Shown here piece by piece: positions 33,617-41,379 of a stretch of 64,000 nt of DNA. Where the stretch lies: NCBI RefSeq assembly GCF_000308835.1, contig NZ_BAGN01000202.1:1-64000 (forward strand), in the 5' to 3' direction. The notes below the pieces were generated by a model. The model had not been told where the DNA came from and searched no databases. It saw only the letters and a list, made by a program, of their open reading frames with translations. This DNA comes from Nocardia vinacea NBRC 16497. Its GTDB lineage: Bacteria; Actinomycetota; Actinomycetes; Mycobacteriales; Mycobacteriaceae. Positions within the stretch are counted from its first letter, which is position 1. Each line of letters starts with the position of its first letter. The position numbers were made by a program, and so were the translations under genes.

Positions 33617-33913
33617 GTGCCAACTTATTCATATGCGTGCACCCAGTGTGACAACCGCTTCGACATCGTTCAGTCCTTCACCGATGAGGCGCTGAGCGTC
33701 TGCTCGGAGTGCTCGGGCAAGCTGCGCAAACTCTTCAACTCGGTCGGCATCGTGTTCAAGGGCAGCGGTTTCTACCGCACCGACAGCCGCGGTGGCTCCT
33801 CGACCGCCAGCGAGCCCGCGAAGTCGGACAGCGGTGCCGGCAGCTCCGCGTCGGGTTCGGATTCCGGTTCTGCCAGCAGCTCCAGCACAACCAGCACGGC
33901 CGTCGCCAGCTGA
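33617..33913 (+). CDS. FmdB-type zinc-ribbon protein, Ruc-like (Rv0991c)
   Basis: A 98-residue protein with MPTYSYACTQCDNRFDIVQS: two CxxC pairs (CTQC at 8-11, CSEC at 29-32) form a zinc ribbon, followed by KLFNSVGIVFKGSGFYRTD and a disordered serine-rich tail. The M. tuberculosis counterpart Rv0991c (Ruc) is a stress-induced chaperone activated when its cysteines are oxidised and zinc is lost. The same role is likely here, though the tail sequence differs. GTG 33617 follows GGAGG. Confidence 0.85.
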   Translation: MPTYSYACTQCDNRFDIVQSFTDEALSVCSECSGKLRKLFNSVGIVFKGSGFYRTDSRGGSSTASEPAKSDSGAGSSASGSDSGSASSSSTTSTAVAS

Positions 33914-33930
33914 GTTTCCCCTGGTAGAAG

Positions 33931-33959
33931 CAGCCCTGTGGGAGTTATCCCCAGGGCTG
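33931..33959 (+). terminator. Hairpin after the FmdB/Ruc gene
   Basis: CAGCCCTG pairs with CAGGGCTG around GGG/CCC and a short loop, 17 bp after the stop codon. There is no clear U-tract, so termination may be weak or factor-assisted. Confidence 0.5.
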
Positions 33960-34023
33960 TCGTTATCCACAGGGCACGCCTTTCTCGGGCGAGTCGCAGT
34001 GCCGGTGACCATACGCTCCGAGC

Positions 34024-34722
34024 ATGGCTCCCCTGGGCATCATTCCGTCCGGCAAGACCCGATCCTTCGCCGATCTCGGTCGCGGCGACTCGCTGCGCTC
34101 GGCGATCTGGAATAGACCGCCCTGGGTGAACGCGCTACTCGCCCGCCGGCTGCTGGCGGCGGCACTCACCGCACTCGCGATCGTCCTTTTCCTGCGCGGC
34201 GATCCCGGCAGCGCACGCACCGAGGTCGTGGTCGCCGGACGCGATCTACCGCCGGGCCATCTGCTCGATGCGACCGATCTACGTTCGACACCTCTGGAAT
34301 CCGGCACACTGCCCGCGGGCGCGGTCGCCGATATCGCCGTCCTGGTCGGCGCGACACTGACCGGCGGGATGCGCACCGGCGAGGTATTCACCGATCTGCG
34401 CATCGTCGGACCGCGACTTGCGGCGGTCGCCACCGGCGCGGGCGATGCCCGCATCGTGCCCATCCGGCTGGCCGATTCCGCGGTCGCGGAGATTCTGCGG
34501 GCGGGTGACCGGGTGGATGTCATCGGGGCCGAGGAACAGAGCGGTCCCGGTACCCGGCCGGCCCGGCTGCTCGCAATCGACGCCGCGGTCGTACTGGTAT
34601 CCGGCCCCGGTGACCGGCGCGGCGCGCCCGAGCGCGTGGTACTGGTCGCGATGGACGCCGAACACGCCACCGCGGTTGCCGCCGCCTCGCTGCGCACCGC
34701 GCTTACCGTAGTTTTTCATTGA
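34024..34722 (+). CDS. SAF-domain membrane-anchored protein
   Basis: A 232-residue protein with a basic cytoplasmic N-terminus, one membrane helix (LLAAALTALAIVLFL, about 42-58) and an extracytoplasmic SAF domain (TEVVVAGRDLPPGHLLDATD near 65-85), then MRTGEVFTDLRIVGPRL. SAF domains occur in CpaB/FlgA-type assembly proteins. No pilus genes are nearby. In M. tuberculosis the same spot between fthC/ruc and mscL carries a hypothetical gene, so it belongs to the conserved block. ATG 34024 gives the homologous start. Confidence 0.8.
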   Translation: MAPLGIIPSGKTRSFADLGRGDSLRSAIWNRPPWVNALLARRLLAAALTALAIVLFLRGDPGSARTEVVVAGRDLPPGHLLDATDLRSTPLESGTLPAGAVADIAVLVGATLTGGMRTGEVFTDLRIVGPRLAAVATGAGDARIVPIRLADSAVAEILRAGDRVDVIGAEEQSGPGTRPARLLAIDAAVVLVSGPGDRRGAPERVVLVAMDAEHATAVAAASLRTALTVVFH

Positions 34723-34832
34723 CCAGAATTCGCCGAGAATTTGCCATCAAGGTCAACTAGCATCGGTCGATACGGCAGCCCGAACCGCCGAGCACAACGA
34801 GTCAGCTCCCACCCGAAGAGGAGATATCGGCA

Positions 34833-35240
34833 ATGCTCAAGGGTTTCAAGGATTTCCTACTCCGCGGAAACGTTGTTGACCTGGCAGTAGCCGTGGTGAT
34901 CGGTACCGCGTTCGTCGCGGTCGTCACCGCGTTCACCAATGGCATCATCAACCCGATTCTCGCCGTCTTCGGCGAACGGGATGACCTCGGCCTCGGTTTC
35001 CAGTTGATTGCCGATAGACCGGCAACCTTCGTACAGGTGGGTCCGCTCATCACCGCGGCCATCAACTTCGTGGTCATCGCGGCGGTGCTGTACTTCGTGC
35101 TGGTGCTGCCCGCACTGCACGCGAAGAAGCGGTTCGGCACCACCCCGGACACCAAACTCAGCGATTCCGAGGTGCTGATCCAGATCCGCGACCTGCTCTC
35201 CGACAGCCAGCGCAGCGCGGGCGGACGTCACGAATTTTGA
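34833..35240 (+). CDS. mscL: Large-conductance mechanosensitive channel MscL
   Basis: MscL opens under membrane tension and releases solutes during hypo-osmotic shock. The 135-residue product has GFKDFLLRGNVVDLAVAVVIG as helix S1 and TM1, the second helix INFVVIAAVLYFVLVLP near residue 85, and a cytoplasmic C-terminal helix (EVLIQIRDLLSD). ATG 34833 follows GAGGAG. Neighbouring SAF and moaB2-pepD-mprBA genes match mycobacterial order, although the porin operons separate mscL from moaB2 here. Confidence 0.96.
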   Translation: MLKGFKDFLLRGNVVDLAVAVVIGTAFVAVVTAFTNGIINPILAVFGERDDLGLGFQLIADRPATFVQVGPLITAAINFVVIAAVLYFVLVLPALHAKKRFGTTPDTKLSDSEVLIQIRDLLSDSQRSAGGRHEF

Positions 35241-35242
35241 AT

Positions 35243-35277
35243 CGAATTCCCTGCCCGACAAAAGAAACAGGAATTCG
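35243..35277 (+). terminator. Hairpin downstream of mscL
   Basis: CGAATTCC(C)TG pairs with CAGGAATTCG across a 14-base A-rich loop, directly after the mscL stop codon. One base is bulged and no U-run follows. Confidence 0.4.
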
Positions 35278-35321
35278 GCGGCGCCACAATCGCATACGGT
35301 AATTCACTGCGCCACAAGGCA

Positions 35322-35353
35322 AACGGGCCCGTCGCACACGCGACGGGCCCGTT
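35322..35353 (-). terminator. Terminator of the downstream porin operon
   Basis: A 14-bp perfect stem (AACGGGCCCGTCGC and complement) with an ACAC loop, 20 bp after the stop codon of the last porin gene. A nearly identical hairpin ends the other porin operon at 37045-37072. Confidence 0.8.
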
Positions 35354-35373
35354 CACATATTCGAGCGAAAGAC

Positions 35374-36045
35374 TCAGCCGAGACTGAACGGCTGCCCCCA
35401 CAACGTCGTCCAGGTGATGACGTTGTCGGTCTCCACCTCGACGCTGACGAAGGCACGCGCCTGCGCGTAGCCACCACAGCCGCTGAGACCGATGGTCTCG
35501 TCGGCCCAGGTGACCGAGCCGCTGCCGCCCTTGAACTTATTGCGCTTCTTGTGCGCCTCATTGCCGAAGTCGTCGGCCTGCTCGAGATCGAGCACATAGA
35601 ACGACTGCGCCTGGCCGGGGCCGAGACTTAGATTGGCGCCGCTGGTGGCGCCAACACTCGGCTTGACGTTCTGACTGTCGCTCCAGTCCAGACTACCGGT
35701 GACGCCGCCGTCGGCACCGCCGCCGTCGATATTCACTTGGCAGGCAACGACATAACCCGGGAAGATCGCGCCGTTCCAGCCATCGGTCACATCGACCTGC
35801 GCGCTACCGGACACCCACGCATTGCGGTGCACGGGTGTTGCGCCCATGGACGGATTGATATTGGCCGATTCGCCGACCAGCCGAATGGTGAGAACCGTTC
35901 CGTCGGAAAGCGTTTTGACGATTTGACCGCCCGGCAGCGGAATGAAGGTGTCGGCATTCGCCGCACCGGTGGACAACAGGCCGAGTGCCAGCGCGGCGGC
36001 ACCGCCGAGCCCGGCGACGCGCGCCACAAACTTACGATCGATCAT
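35374..36045 (-). CDS. MspA-family porin, second gene of operon copy 1 (class A)
   Basis: A secreted 223-residue porin: signal peptide with core GLGGAAALALGLLSTGAANA (cleavage after ANA, near residue 31), then a beta-rich MspA-like barrel subunit with TGESANINPSMG-type repeats, FPGYVVACQVNI and a C-terminus WTTLWGQPFSLG. It resembles one subunit of the hetero-oligomeric NfpA/NfpB channel of Nocardia farcinica. Its last 70 residues are almost identical to the class A gene at 37108-37776. It lies 75 bp after the class B gene and before a strong terminator. Confidence 0.88.
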   Translation of the reverse strand: MIDRKFVARVAGLGGAAALALGLLSTGAANADTFIPLPGGQIVKTLSDGTVLTIRLVGESANINPSMGATPVHRNAWVSGSAQVDVTDGWNGAIFPGYVVACQVNIDGGGADGGVTGSLDWSDSQNVKPSVGATSGANLSLGPGQAQSFYVLDLEQADDFGNEAHKKRNKFKGGSGSVTWADETIGLSGCGGYAQARAFVSVEVETDNVITWTTLWGQPFSLG

Positions 36046-36120
36046 GATTGGTACTACCCCTAGCGATTGAGTTCGATGAATTCGATTCGGCGAGTAGAGA
36101 TTCGACAGATCCCACCGCGG

Positions 36121-36795
36121 TCAGCCGATGCTGAACGGCGCTCCGTACAGGGTGACCTTGGAGTAGTTGTCGCCGATGATCTCGACAACGGTGTAGGCAC
36201 GCGCCTGGGCGTAGCCCGCGCAGCCCTGGATCTCGATCTCCGCATCCTGATACTCGACCGAGTAGCGACCCGGCTTCAGAATGTCCTTGTAATCGATTTG
36301 AACGAACTTGACATCGCCCGGGCCGAGATTGAGGCCGATCGACCCACCGAGCGAACCGCCCGAGAGGTTGATGCCGCCGGAAACCCCGGCCGAGATCGCG
36401 TTATCGGCGATGCTGACCTGGCAGCCGACGATATAGCCGGTGCTCAGCTGCGATGCGCCGTGCGTCGAGGAGTTATTGGTACCCGGCGCCCCGGAGGCGC
36501 CGTTATTCGGGCCGATGGTGCCCTCGGGAGTGATGGACACATCGGCAATGGCGTTACCCGAGACCCACACGACTCGGCCCGCGCCATTGGCGGCCAAAGA
36601 TGGTGAAATCAAGGCGTGTTCACCCGTCCGGCTGACGGTCACACCCGGGCCCAGCTTCTGGCCGTCCGGCAACGGCACAAAAACATCGGCGTTGGCAGCG
36701 CCGGTCGAAAGCAGGCCCATCCCAGCAGCGGCGGCGACAACGGCACCCGCGATGCGGACACCTCGACGCAGACCGCTGGTGCGGTTCTTGCTCAT
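36121..36795 (-). CDS. MspA-family porin, first gene of operon copy 1 (class B)
   Basis: A 224-residue outer-membrane porin: signal peptide ending GLLSTGAANA, mature start DVFVPLPDGQ, glycine/serine-rich barrel strands (GGINLSGGSLGGSIGLNLGP), KDILKPGRYSVEYQDAEI and a C-terminus YGAPFSIG. It differs from the class B gene at 37839-38513 at few positions, so the two operons are recent copies or are homogenised by gene conversion. ATG 36795 (MSKNRTSG) follows GGGGAAGT. The 249 bp upstream, to the other operon's terminator, should hold its promoter. Confidence 0.88.
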   Translation of the reverse strand: MSKNRTSGLRRGVRIAGAVVAAAAGMGLLSTGAANADVFVPLPDGQKLGPGVTVSRTGEHALISPSLAANGAGRVVWVSGNAIADVSITPEGTIGPNNGASGAPGTNNSSTHGASQLSTGYIVGCQVSIADNAISAGVSGGINLSGGSLGGSIGLNLGPGDVKFVQIDYKDILKPGRYSVEYQDAEIEIQGCAGYAQARAYTVVEIIGDNYSKVTLYGAPFSIG

Positions 36796-37044
36796 ACTTC
36801 CCCTCATCGGATTCTAGCGGTCGTCCTCGGGGTACCGAGGCCGAAAACCCTTTCATGCGGACACCGCTCGCTGGAAAGACATTGGCCAGCAAGCAGTTTG
36901 CCGACAATCTCGTCTGTGGACGATCTTGGGTGCGCACAATATTAGTGGTTTCCGCCGAATTCCTGTGAGATTTCGCACATGTTACCGCTCGATCCGCTAC
37001 GATCTGCGAATTTGGCTGGGTACCAGCGGGTTTCACAACGAAAA

Positions 37045-37072
37045 CGGGCCCGTCGCGAATGCGACGAGCCCG
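37045..37072 (-). terminator. Terminator of the upstream porin operon
   Basis: A 12-bp stem of CGGGCCCGTCGC against GCGACGAGCCCG (one pair is G-U on the transcribed strand), with a GAAT loop, 35 bp past the class A stop codon. It matches the terminator at 35322-35353. Confidence 0.8.
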
Positions 37073-37107
37073 CTTACGTTTTCAGGGTTCGATGATGCCC
37101 CTGTCGA

Positions 37108-37776
37108 TCAGCCGAGGCTGAACGGCTGGCCCCACAGCGTGGTCCAGGTGATGACGTTGTCGGTCTCCACCTCGACGCTGATGAAGGCACGCGCCTGCGC
37201 GTAGCCACCACAGCCGGTCAGACCGATGGTCTCATCGGCCCAGGTGACCGAGCCACTGCCGTTCTTGAACTTGTTGCGCTTCTTGTGCGCCTCGTTGCCG
37301 AAGTCGTCGGCCTGCTCGAGGTCGAGCACGTAGAACGACTGCGACTGGCCGGGGCCCAGGGTGAGGTTGGCACCGCTGGTCGCGCCGACACTACCGGTGA
37401 CGGTGTCACCGCTCCAGTCCGCGCTGCCGTCGACACCACCGGTGGCACCGCCACCGGAGATGTTCACCTGGCAGCCGACGGTGTAGCCCGGGAAGATCGA
37501 GCCGCCGCCGTCACCGGACACGGAGACCTGGGCGCTACCGGACACCCACGCGTTGCGGTGCAGCGGGGTCGAGCCCATGGACGGGTTGATGTTGGCGGAT
37601 TCGCCGGTCAGGCTGATGGTGACGACAGTGCCGTCGGACAGCGTCTTGGTAATCGAGCCACCCGGCAGCGGCACGAAGGTATCGGCGTTCGCGGCGCCGG
37701 TGGAGAACAGGCCAAGAGCGACAGTGGCAGCGGCGCCGACACCGGCCACCCGTGCCACGTTCTTACGGTTGATCAT
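37108..37776 (-). CDS. MspA-family porin, second gene of operon copy 2 (class A)
   Basis: A 222-residue porin with signal peptide (TVALGLFSTGAANA), mature start DTFVPLPGGS, GSTPLHRNAWVSGSAQV, and a C-terminus WTTLWGQPFSLG identical to its partner in copy 1. Mid-protein loops differ from copy 1 (GDGGGSIFPGYTVGCQVNIS against GWNGAIFPGYVVACQVNID), which would alter the pore vestibule. It lies 62 bp after the class B gene. Likely function: water-filled channel for small hydrophilic nutrients across the mycolate membrane. Confidence 0.88.
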   Translation of the reverse strand: MINRKNVARVAGVGAAATVALGLFSTGAANADTFVPLPGGSITKTLSDGTVVTISLTGESANINPSMGSTPLHRNAWVSGSAQVSVSGDGGGSIFPGYTVGCQVNISGGGATGGVDGSADWSGDTVTGSVGATSGANLTLGPGQSQSFYVLDLEQADDFGNEAHKKRNKFKNGSGSVTWADETIGLTGCGGYAQARAFISVEVETDNVITWTTLWGQPFSLG

Positions 37777-37838
37777 GCTATTAATCCCTCGAGGGTTGAA
37801 TCGCTTGAGCGAGAAGAATATTCGTGGATTGACCGACG

Positions 37839-38513
37839 TCAGCCGATGCTGAACGGCTGCCCGTAGAGGGTGGTCTTCGAGTAGTGGTCACCGATGATCT
37901 CGACGACGGTGTAGGCACGCGCCTGGGCGTAGCCCGCGCAGCCCTGGATCTCGATCTCGGCATCCTGGTACTCGACCGAGTAGCGACCCGGCTTCAGAAT
38001 GTCCTTGTAGTCGATCTGCACGAACTTGACCTCGCCGGGGCCGAGGTTGAGGCCGATCGAACCGCCGAGCGAACCGCCCGAGAGGTTGATGCCGCCGGAA
38101 ACACCGGCCGAGATGGCGTCGCTGGCGATGCTGACCTGGCAGCCGACGATGTAGCCGGTGCTCAGCTGCGATGCGCCGTGGGTGGAGGAGTTGTTGGTAC
38201 CAGGGGCGCCGGAGGCACCGTTGTTCGGGCCGACCGTACCTTCCGGCGTCACATTCACATCGGCAACGGCGTTGCCCGAAACCCAGACCACACGGCCGGC
38301 ACCGTTGGCCGCCAACGAAGGCGAAATCAGGGCGTGCTCACCAGTACGGGTGAGCGTCACATCGGGTCCGTTCTTCTGGCCGTCCGGCAACGGCACGAAG
38401 GTATCGGCATTGGCAGCACCGGTCGAAAGCAGGCCCATGGCCACGGCCGCGGCAGCGCCGACGCCCGCGATCCGGGCACCGCGGCGCAGACCGTTGGTGC
38501 GGTTCTCGCTCAT
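37839..38513 (-). CDS. MspA-family porin, first gene of operon copy 2 (class B)
   Basis: A 224-residue secreted porin, MSENRTNGLRRGARIAG, signal core AAVAMGLLSTGAANA, then VPLPDGQKNGPDVTLTRTG and the same GASGAPGTNNSSTHGASQLS, INLSGGSLGGSIGLNLGPG and SVEYQDAEIEIQGCAGYAQA stretches as copy 1. ATG 38513 follows GGGGAAGT. It starts the second two-gene operon; a consensus cAMP-receptor site lies about 280 bp upstream. Class A and class B products probably assemble together, by analogy with NfpA and NfpB. Confidence 0.88.
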   Translation of the reverse strand: MSENRTNGLRRGARIAGVGAAAAVAMGLLSTGAANADTFVPLPDGQKNGPDVTLTRTGEHALISPSLAANGAGRVVWVSGNAVADVNVTPEGTVGPNNGASGAPGTNNSSTHGASQLSTGYIVGCQVSIASDAISAGVSGGINLSGGSLGGSIGLNLGPGEVKFVQIDYKDILKPGRYSVEYQDAEIEIQGCAGYAQARAYTVVEIIGDHYSKTTLYGQPFSIG

Positions 38514-38793
38514 ACTTCCCCTCATCAGGTTCTAACAGTCAACCTCGACCATCGAGGCTGGACGTTGGTCCTCTCAGGCCCAGCTCAGTTTGTGCCCCGA
38601 TTGTTGCCGATATGTAACCGGCTGTTATTTCGGCGCAACGGTCAGTGCTGGCATCGGAACCGAGCCGGGTTCCGCCGAGTCGACAAACGTACGTGCCGCA
38701 CCCGGGCCCGCGAGGTCCAGCAGCGTGGGTGGCTCGTGGCGAGATTAAACCGACCAGTAACGGTCTGGCAACGTAAGTTTTCGTTAAGATCAA

Positions 38794-38809
38794 TGTGATC
38801 TAGATCACA
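38794..38809. promoter_or_regulatory. Consensus CRP/GlxR-type binding site
   Basis: TGTGATCTAGATCACA is a perfect 16-bp palindrome fitting the TGTGA-N6-TCACA consensus of cAMP-receptor-type regulators (Rv3676 and GlxR in relatives). It lies 280 bp upstream of the class B porin start. Binding and direction of control are inference. Confidence 0.7.
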
Positions 38810-39149
38810 GGGTCTCAAATGCTCATATTGCTTGACGTGCATAAACAGGAAATAAGCGCCACCCGAACACCCTCAAAAGGTGGCCGCAGTCGCAACGATG
38901 CCGATGGTAACTACGGGACAGCACCGTACTTGAAGCTCTAGCAAACTTCAGCGTGAGGAATTCGCAATGGATGAAGGCGCAATCGCGAACGATGGTACGT
39001 GGCTGGACCGTAGATGAGTCACGAGCCGTGATGGGGTGGCACCTGCGACCTGAGCCAGTCGTCGGATAACGATTCGGTCTCGTCGCCGCGCTCGTCACCG
39101 GTTGTCTCCGGGAGGACCTCACCGAAAATTTTTGCCAGACGCGCCGCGT

Positions 39150-39178
39150 CCCTCGCCCGGCGTGTCGCCGGACGAGGG
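39150..39178 (-). terminator. Hairpin after moaB2
   Basis: CCCTCG-C-CCGGCG pairs with CGCCGG-A-CGAGGG around TGT, 26 bp past the moaB2 stop codon; one internal mismatch. A short AT-rich run follows further on. Confidence 0.55.
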
Positions 39179-39204
39179 TCGTCGGAAGAGTCGGCGGCGG
39201 TAAT

Positions 39205-39699
39205 TTATTCCGCCAATCCGGACAGCTCGCCGATCACTCGGCTGGCGAGCGGACCGAGGGTTGCCATGCCGTCGCGGACCGCGGCCCGGCTGCCCGGCAG
39301 GTTTACCACCAATGTGCTGCCGGAGATTCCGGCCAGACCGCGCGAGAGACCGGCGTCGAGCGAACCGGCTACGCGACCGGAGGAACGCAGCGCCTCGCTG
39401 ATCCCCGGCAGTTCCCGGTCGAGCACCTGCGAGGTGGCCTCCGGCGTGACATCGCGCGGGGACATACCGGTGCCGCCGACGGAGATGACCAGGTCGACAC
39501 CGCCGATCACCGCGGTGTTGAGCGCATTGCGGATCTCCACCTCATCGGCCTGCACCGATACCGAAGCGTCCACCAGGAAACCCGCCTCGGTGAGCAGCTC
39601 GGTGACCAGCGGCCCGAGCGAATCCACACCTCCATGCGCCGTTCGATCGTCGACGACCACCACCAGAGCACGCCCCGCGACAGGAGCATCGATTTCCAT
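39205..39699 (-). CDS. moaB2: MoaB/Mog-type molybdopterin adenylyltransferase-like protein MoaB2
   Basis: A 164-residue MoCF-fold protein: GRALVVVVDDRTAHGG at the start, DEVEIRNALNTAVIGGVDLV near residue 60, the signature SVGGTGMSPRDVTPEAT near 83, and GSTLVVNLPGSRAAVRDGM near 130. In M. tuberculosis moaB2 (Rv0984) follows pepD, and the product may bind molybdopterin or interact with stress factors. An in-frame ATG at 39783, overlapping the pepD stop codon as ATGA, would add 28 residues; ATG 39699 matches homologues. It is cotranscribed with pepD. Confidence 0.88.
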   Translation of the reverse strand: MEIDAPVAGRALVVVVDDRTAHGGVDSLGPLVTELLTEAGFLVDASVSVQADEVEIRNALNTAVIGGVDLVISVGGTGMSPRDVTPEATSQVLDRELPGISEALRSSGRVAGSLDAGLSRGLAGISGSTLVVNLPGSRAAVRDGMATLGPLASRVIGELSGLAE

Positions 39700-39779
39700 G
39701 TTGGTAACCGTAGCGTCCAGATCGACGAGGTGGGCGTCGGCTCCCGGTCGTGCCGACAATCCGCCCGGCAGGACCCGCA

Positions 39780-41252
39780 TCATCGGCCACCGTCCGCGGC
39801 CGCACCGGAGAGCGTCACCTCGACTGTCTTGGGGTTGTTGCCTTGTTCATCGGTGTAGGTGACCTTCACCTTGTCTCCTGGCTGATGGGAACGGACGGCG
39901 GCGATGAGCGCGTCGCCCGAGTCGATGGTGCGGCTGTCCACCTTCGTGATGATGGAACCGGCCGGAATGCCCGCCTTGGCGGCCGGGCCGTCCGCGGTCG
40001 CCTCGAGCACCCGTGCGGCGGCGTCCTGCGGGCGCAGCTTGATGCCGATCTGGGCGTAGGTGGCGTGACCGGTCTTGATGAGTTCGCCGGCGACCCGGCG
40101 GGCCTGATCGACCGGGATGGCGAAGCCGAGGCCGATGGAACCACTCTGCTGACCGGTCGCCTCGCTGCCGCCGAGGCTGGCGATGGCGGTATTGATGCCG
40201 ATGAGCTTGCCGTTGGCATCGACCAGGGCGCCGCCGGAGTTGCCCGGGTTGATCGCGGCGTCGGTCTGGATCGCGTCGATGACCGGTTGCACCTGGCTCG
40301 GGGTGCCCTCACCGTTGGTGGAGACCGGACGGTTGAGTGCCGAGACGATGCCCGTGGTCACCGTGCCCGCCAGCCCGAGCGGCGAGCCGATGGCGATGAC
40401 CGGCTGGCCGACCGCGAGATCCGACGAGCTGCCCAGTTCGATCGGGGTCAGTCCGTCCTTGCCCTGCACCTTGATCACGGCCAGATCGGAGACCGGATCG
40501 GCGCCGACCAGCGTGGCCGGTGCGGTGGTGCCGTCGGCAAAGGCGACCTCCATTTTGGCGTTGGCGCCACCTCCGGAGGCGACATGGTTATTGGTGAGGA
40601 TCAGACCGTCGGAGGACAACACCACACCGGAGCCCTCGCCCTGTGCGCGATTGCTGGCGACCTTGATCATCACCACGCTCGGCAGCACCTTCTGCGCCAC
40701 CGCCTGGGTGGAGCCGGCCGGTGCGTTGGCGACATTGCTGACATTGGGCTTGGGCGCTTCCAGGGCATTGGTCACCGTGGCGTGGCCGTTATCGGAGCGG
40801 GTGACCAGCGAGCCGACCGCGCCACCGACACCACCGCTGACGAGTGCGAGCGCGACCGCGCCGACGACGAGACCGGTGCGGACCGGGCGGCGTGCGGGTT
40901 CGGGCTGCGGCTCGGCGGCGAATACGGCGCCGGGATACGGCCCGCCGGGTGGGGTGGGCGGGGCATAGGACGCCTGGGCATATTCCTGGCCCGCCTCGGG
41001 ACCCGGGAATTGCCGAGAATATTCCGGACCCGCTTCGGGACCGGGGAATTGCTGAGTCGGGTTGGGCGGCATGCGTTGCTGCCGTTGCTGCCAGATCGTT
41101 GGACGCGGTGTCGGTGCCTGAGGCCCGTATCCGGATTGCGCGTAGGTCTGGCCCGGTGGTGCGACCGGGATCTCCTGGGTCGGATGCGGACCGGGCGCGG
41201 CGTCGGCGTTATCCGGCTGCGGCGTCAAGCCTTCCTTGGAATCCTCGGTCAT
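39780..41252 (-). CDS. pepD: HtrA-family membrane-anchored serine protease PepD
   Basis: A 490-residue DegP/HtrA protease: proline/glutamine-rich cytoplasmic N-terminus (about 1-135), one transmembrane helix (TGLVVGAVALALVSGGVGGA), a trypsin-like domain with the catalytic triad His in LTNNHVASGG, Asp in DPVSDLAVIKV and Ser in NPGNSGGALV, then a PDZ domain (GPAAKAGIPAGSIITKVDSR). It degrades or refolds envelope proteins and modulates stress signalling through MprAB and SigE. It lies downstream of mprB, as in M. tuberculosis, and has its own MprA-like box 37-58 bp upstream. Confidence 0.93.
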   Translation of the reverse strand: MTEDSKEGLTPQPDNADAAPGPHPTQEIPVAPPGQTYAQSGYGPQAPTPRPTIWQQRQQRMPPNPTQQFPGPEAGPEYSRQFPGPEAGQEYAQASYAPPTPPGGPYPGAVFAAEPQPEPARRPVRTGLVVGAVALALVSGGVGGAVGSLVTRSDNGHATVTNALEAPKPNVSNVANAPAGSTQAVAQKVLPSVVMIKVASNRAQGEGSGVVLSSDGLILTNNHVASGGGANAKMEVAFADGTTAPATLVGADPVSDLAVIKVQGKDGLTPIELGSSSDLAVGQPVIAIGSPLGLAGTVTTGIVSALNRPVSTNGEGTPSQVQPVIDAIQTDAAINPGNSGGALVDANGKLIGINTAIASLGGSEATGQQSGSIGLGFAIPVDQARRVAGELIKTGHATYAQIGIKLRPQDAAARVLEATADGPAAKAGIPAGSIITKVDSRTIDSGDALIAAVRSHQPGDKVKVTYTDEQGNNPKTVEVTLSGAAADGGR

Positions 41253-41288
41253 TTTTCTCCTTACGTCTTCGACCAGCTTGGCGACGAC

Positions 41289-41310
41289 GACTGAGAGCGG
41301 ACTGAGACGC
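41289..41310 (-). promoter_or_regulatory. Predicted MprA box upstream of pepD
   Basis: Two tandem 11-bp repeats (GACTGAGAGCG, GACTGAGACGC). On the gene strand this reads TCTCAG-5-TCTCAG, the direct-repeat pattern known for MprA. It sits between mprB and pepD, 37-58 bp before the pepD start. Confidence 0.75.
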
Positions 41311-41379
41311 TGCTTTCAGTTTTCCGAGTATTGCGGACGGACCGGGTACGGCCCGCCACCACCTTAGTCTCGAACGGCG

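Larger units (their letters stand above)
38514..39204. other. 691-bp intergenic region upstream of the second porin operon
   Basis: No supportable protein gene; the open frames are short and Arg/Ser-rich. It holds a perfect CRP-type palindrome (38794-38809) and a hairpin after moaB2 (39150-39178), and must hold the porin promoter. It is the longest gene-free stretch of the window, so a small RNA or long leader is possible. Confidence 0.6.

Noticed and set aside
33963..33971. TTATCCACA, a perfect DnaA box
   Set aside because: Single copy with no cluster, no AT-rich unwinding element and no dnaA/dnaN nearby, so it is not an origin.
39750..41294. 514-codon plus-strand frame opposite pepD
   Set aside because: Mirror frame of a protease with an intact catalytic triad; composition is typical of GC-rich antisense frames.
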